From assembly GCA_050123375.1 (NCBI GenBank), contig JASFHF010000008.1, forward strand, positions 1 to 53,870: a stretch of DNA of 53,870 bases. Reading direction: 5' to 3'. Of this stretch, positions 51,374-53,870 are shown in pieces. A model generated the notes under the pieces. It was not told the origin of the DNA, did no database searches, and was given only the letters and a program-made list of their open reading frames with translations. The first letter of the stretch is position 1; each line of letters starts with the position of its first letter. This stretch comes from JASFHF01 sp050123375 (GTDB lineage Bacteria > Pseudomonadota > Gammaproteobacteria > UBA12402). The translations under genes and the position numbers were made by a program.

Positions 51374-53707
51374 TCAATCCTCTGGTGGGGGCGGAGCTAA
51401 TACCTCTCTAGCGCCGTTATTTTCCATTTGGCTAACAACGCCAGCTTGCTCCATTGCTTCTAAAATTCCTGCCGCACGATTGTAACCAATCTTTAAACGA
51501 CGTTGTACATAAGAAATCGAAGCGCGGCGAGTTTCGGTTACTATACGCACTGCCTGATCATACAAAGGGTCTTGTTCGGCATTTTGATCTTCACCAAAAG
51601 CGCCAGCTCCTTGTTCAACTGCCTCTTGCAAAACCTCTTCAACATATTCAGGATCACCACGCTGTTTCCAATCAGCAATTACTCGTTTTAATTCGTCATC
51701 AGAAACATACGCACCATGCACACGCTCTGGTAACCCAGCGCCGGGCGGCAAATACAGCATATCCCCACAACCCAACAATTGTTCGGCTCCCTGCTGATCC
51801 AAAATAGTACGTGAATCAACTTTAGAAGAAACCTGAAATGCAATTCTCGTTGGAATATTTGATTTAATTAAACCAGTAATTACATCTACTGACGGGCGCT
51901 GTGTAGCTAAAATCATGTGAATTCCAGCGGCTCTGGCTTTTTGTGCAAGCCTTGCAATCAGTTCTTCGACTTTTTTACCAACAACCATCATCATGTCAGA
52001 TAATTCATCTACAATTACTACGATAAAAGGCAAAGGCTGTAAAGTTTCCGCTTGATCGGTTTGCTGTTCTTCCGGCACCAACGGATTTAATAATGGCTTA
52101 CCATCAGCAATTGCACGTTTAACTTTCGTATTATATCCAGCAATATTTCTAACCCCTAAAGCCGCCATCAACTGAAAACGCCTTTCCATTTCTGCCACAC
52201 ACCAACGAAAAGCATTCGCCGCTTCTTTCATATTAGTAACTACCGGCGTTAATAAATGCGGAATCCCATCGTATACAGATAATTCCAGCATTTTTGGATC
52301 AACCATAATAAAACGTAACTCAGCAGGTGTAGCTTTAAATAGCATACTAAAAATCATTGCATTAATTCCAACAGATTTACCCGAACCAGTAGTACCTGAT
52401 ACTAACAAATGCGGCATTCTGGCTAAATCCACAACTACCGGATTTCCAGCAATATCTTTGCCCAAAGCTAAACTTAGCGGTGAACTTGCATCAATAAATG
52501 CTGATGACTCAAATAATTCACGCAAGTAAACAAACTGCCGCACTTTATTTGGCACTTCCAAACCAATTACTGCTTTACCTGGAATAACTTCAACTACGCG
52601 TACACTAATCATTGACAAAGCGCGGGCTAAATCTTTTACTAATGAAGAAACTCTGCTAACTTTTAATCCTGGAGCCAATTCCAATTCAAACCTGGTAATT
52701 ACCGGCCCTGGATGCACTGCAACTACTCGCGCTTCAATATCAAAATCCAATAAACGCTGCTCAATATTACGCGACAATTCTTCTAATTGAGATGACGAAT
52801 ATGCAGAATCTCTTGCGTGCTGCGGCTCATCTAATAAATCTAATGATGGAAAATCACCTATCGCAGCTAATTTAGCTTTATCAATTTTCTTTGGCTTAAC
52901 TTTAGGTTTGCTGTTTTTGATGATGGGTGGTTTTTTATCTTCTCTAACTACTTTTTTTGATACTTCCGGCTGCGGTATTCTAACAGGCCGCTCAATCTTA
53001 GGCATTGAAGCCTTAATTCTACGGCGCTCATGCACATAATTACGCCACGCCGTCCAACAACGCATCCAACCATTACGCAATACACGTAAACAAATAAAAA
53101 ATCCGCGACTGACACTTACAAATAAATTAAACCAGGACACCCCAACAAATAACGTAACACCAATTAATATAAAAGCTATTAAAATCAACACTGTACCAGC
53201 ATTATTTAAAATAGCAGTTAAACTTGTTTCGGTTAAACTGCCAACAACTCCGCCTGCATTCAAAGGTAATACACCATGCCAATCAGAGCCCCATAAACTT
53301 GCCAAACTGCAACCAGCTAACAGCGTTAATAAAAAACCAACTGCCCGCAATAAAAAGTGGCGCCATTGAAATTCAAGATCATGTAAACGGCCATAAAATA
53401 CAAACCACGCTGAAGTTAACAACATTATCGGAAATAAATAAGCGATATAACCAAATATGTATAAAAAAACGTCAGCAAACCATGCGCCAATCCTGCCTCC
53501 GGAATTAGCGATAAAACCACCCTGACCCGAACTAGTCCAACCAGGATCACTACTATGGTAAGTCACAAAAGCAATAAACAAATACACTGATAATGCAATT
53601 AACACCAAAGTCAGCCCTTCCCGCAATCGATGCTTTGCACTCACTGCAATAATTTTTGACGAGTGTTTATCCTGATTTTTTGGTGTTTTTAAAGTAGCTT
53701 GTTTCAA
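51374..53707 (-). CDS. ftsK: DNA translocase FtsK
   Basis: Septum-anchored DNA pump of 777 residues that clears chromosome ends at division and activates XerCD at dif. Four N-terminal membrane helices (about residues 29-200) are followed by a short Lys/Pro-rich linker, the alpha/beta RecA-type motor (Walker A 'GTTGSGKSVGIN' and Walker B 'PFIVVIVDELSDMM'), and the C-terminal gamma winged-helix ('DQAVRIVTETRRASISYVQR' region) that reads polar KOPS sequences. The start codon is TTG 53707 with AGGTGG close upstream. The linker is much shorter than in E. coli (1329 residues), as in many bacteria. lolA follows after Family A copy 10. Confidence 0.97.
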   Translation of the reverse strand: MKQATLKTPKNQDKHSSKIIAVSAKHRLREGLTLVLIALSVYLFIAFVTYHSSDPGWTSSGQGGFIANSGGRIGAWFADVFLYIFGYIAYLFPIMLLTSAWFVFYGRLHDLEFQWRHFLLRAVGFLLTLLAGCSLASLWGSDWHGVLPLNAGGVVGSLTETSLTAILNNAGTVLILIAFILIGVTLFVGVSWFNLFVSVSRGFFICLRVLRNGWMRCWTAWRNYVHERRRIKASMPKIERPVRIPQPEVSKKVVREDKKPPIIKNSKPKVKPKKIDKAKLAAIGDFPSLDLLDEPQHARDSAYSSSQLEELSRNIEQRLLDFDIEARVVAVHPGPVITRFELELAPGLKVSRVSSLVKDLARALSMISVRVVEVIPGKAVIGLEVPNKVRQFVYLRELFESSAFIDASSPLSLALGKDIAGNPVVVDLARMPHLLVSGTTGSGKSVGINAMIFSMLFKATPAELRFIMVDPKMLELSVYDGIPHLLTPVVTNMKEAANAFRWCVAEMERRFQLMAALGVRNIAGYNTKVKRAIADGKPLLNPLVPEEQQTDQAETLQPLPFIVVIVDELSDMMMVVGKKVEELIARLAQKARAAGIHMILATQRPSVDVITGLIKSNIPTRIAFQVSSKVDSRTILDQQGAEQLLGCGDMLYLPPGAGLPERVHGAYVSDDELKRVIADWKQRGDPEYVEEVLQEAVEQGAGAFGEDQNAEQDPLYDQAVRIVTETRRASISYVQRRLKIGYNRAAGILEAMEQAGVVSQMENNGAREVLAPPPPED

Positions 53708-53751
53708 AACCCACCTCTGTATATATCTAAGTTCTATTATATTTTCTTTGA

Positions 53752-53819
53752 GGGACGGAGCTTTACATATTACAAAGCAACAAACAAGGCCTTGTAATTA
53801 TGTAATAGCTCGCGTCCCG
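53752..53819. repeat. Family A palindrome, copy 11 (simple hairpin)
   Basis: Simple form: GGGACGGAGCTTTACATATT... pairs with ...AATTATGTAATAGCTCGCGTCCC around ACAAACAAGGC. It lies upstream of ftsK, presumably after the next gene beyond the window. The last bases of the window (TTTGAGGG) look like the start of another flank. Confidence 0.85.
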
Positions 53820-53870
53820 CCTACATTTTTCTTCTTTCTATATAATCTATTTACTCAACTTCTTTGAGGG

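Noticed and set aside
19823..53819. Regularly recurring repeats considered as a CRISPR array
   Set aside because: Copies are kilobases apart, are palindromic hairpins of 60-155 bp, and there are no spacers or cas genes.

Overview
The window is an AT-rich stretch of a gammaproteobacterial chromosome. The housekeeping gene order is gammaproteobacterial: mreB-mreC-mreD-yhdP, tamA-tamB, der-bamB-yfgM-hisS-rodZ, and ftsK-lolA-rarA-crcB-serS. The accessory genes point to a host-associated relative of Legionella and Coxiella (order Legionellales or nearby): an ankyrin-repeat protein, two tandem F-box proteins, several large orphan proteins, and a PmrA-type promoter motif upstream of five of them. 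This placement is an inference; no rRNA or tRNA gene was seen, and there is no CRISPR array.

Layout. 0-5.6 kb: ankyrin protein, a HAD phosphatase, a broken DUF3800 gene, yggS, an IS5-type transposase relic, then a PmrA-box promoter driving two orphan genes. 5.6-21 kb: gltX, tamA-tamB, an orphan effector-like gene with its own PmrA box, then yhdP-mreD-mreC-mreB on the minus strand. 21-31.2 kb: gatCAB (plus), another PmrA-box orphan gene, then der-bamB-yfgM-hisS-rodZ (minus). 31.3-37.3 kb: pilT and the three components of the uncharacterised AmmeMemoRadiSam system (amrA, amrB, amrS), with an AAA ATPase between them. 37.3-42.2 kb: two paralogous F-box/TPR-like proteins, each with a PmrA box, murI, and a membrane/low-complexity orphan. 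42.2-46 kb: a compact NlpC/P60-PRPP synthetase-thymidine phosphorylase operon. 46.1-53.9 kb: a ttcA relic, an orphan receiver, serS, an orphan HigA, crcB, rarA, lolA and ftsK.

The main discovery-type result is regulatory. Five sites share the architecture YTTAAG/CGTAAG-N5-CTTAAG-N10-TATAAT-like, with identical internal spacing at each one. They occur at 3452, 12650, 25680(-), 38402(-) and 40181(-), and each precedes an effector-like or unrecognised gene. None was seen before a housekeeping gene. This matches the PmrA box (YTTAAK-N5-YTTAAK) known to control Dot/Icm effectors in Legionella and Coxiella, so the five genes are candidate co-regulated secreted effectors.

The second striking layer is repeats. 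Family A (11 copies, 19.8-53.8 kb) is a modular palindrome in which hairpins sit inside larger hairpins and the core is exchangeable. Most copies lie directly against the stop codons of minus-strand genes. Family B (CCGCGG-rich, first 31 kb) is a REP-like palindrome of about 80 bp; one copy is inserted in frame inside yhdP. Other signs of genome flux include a 54-bp duplication of the yhdP 3' end on the far side of an effector gene, decayed DUF3800, IS5, ttcA and higB genes, and two genes (mreC and the second F-box gene) whose best-supported start codons are ATC and ATA.
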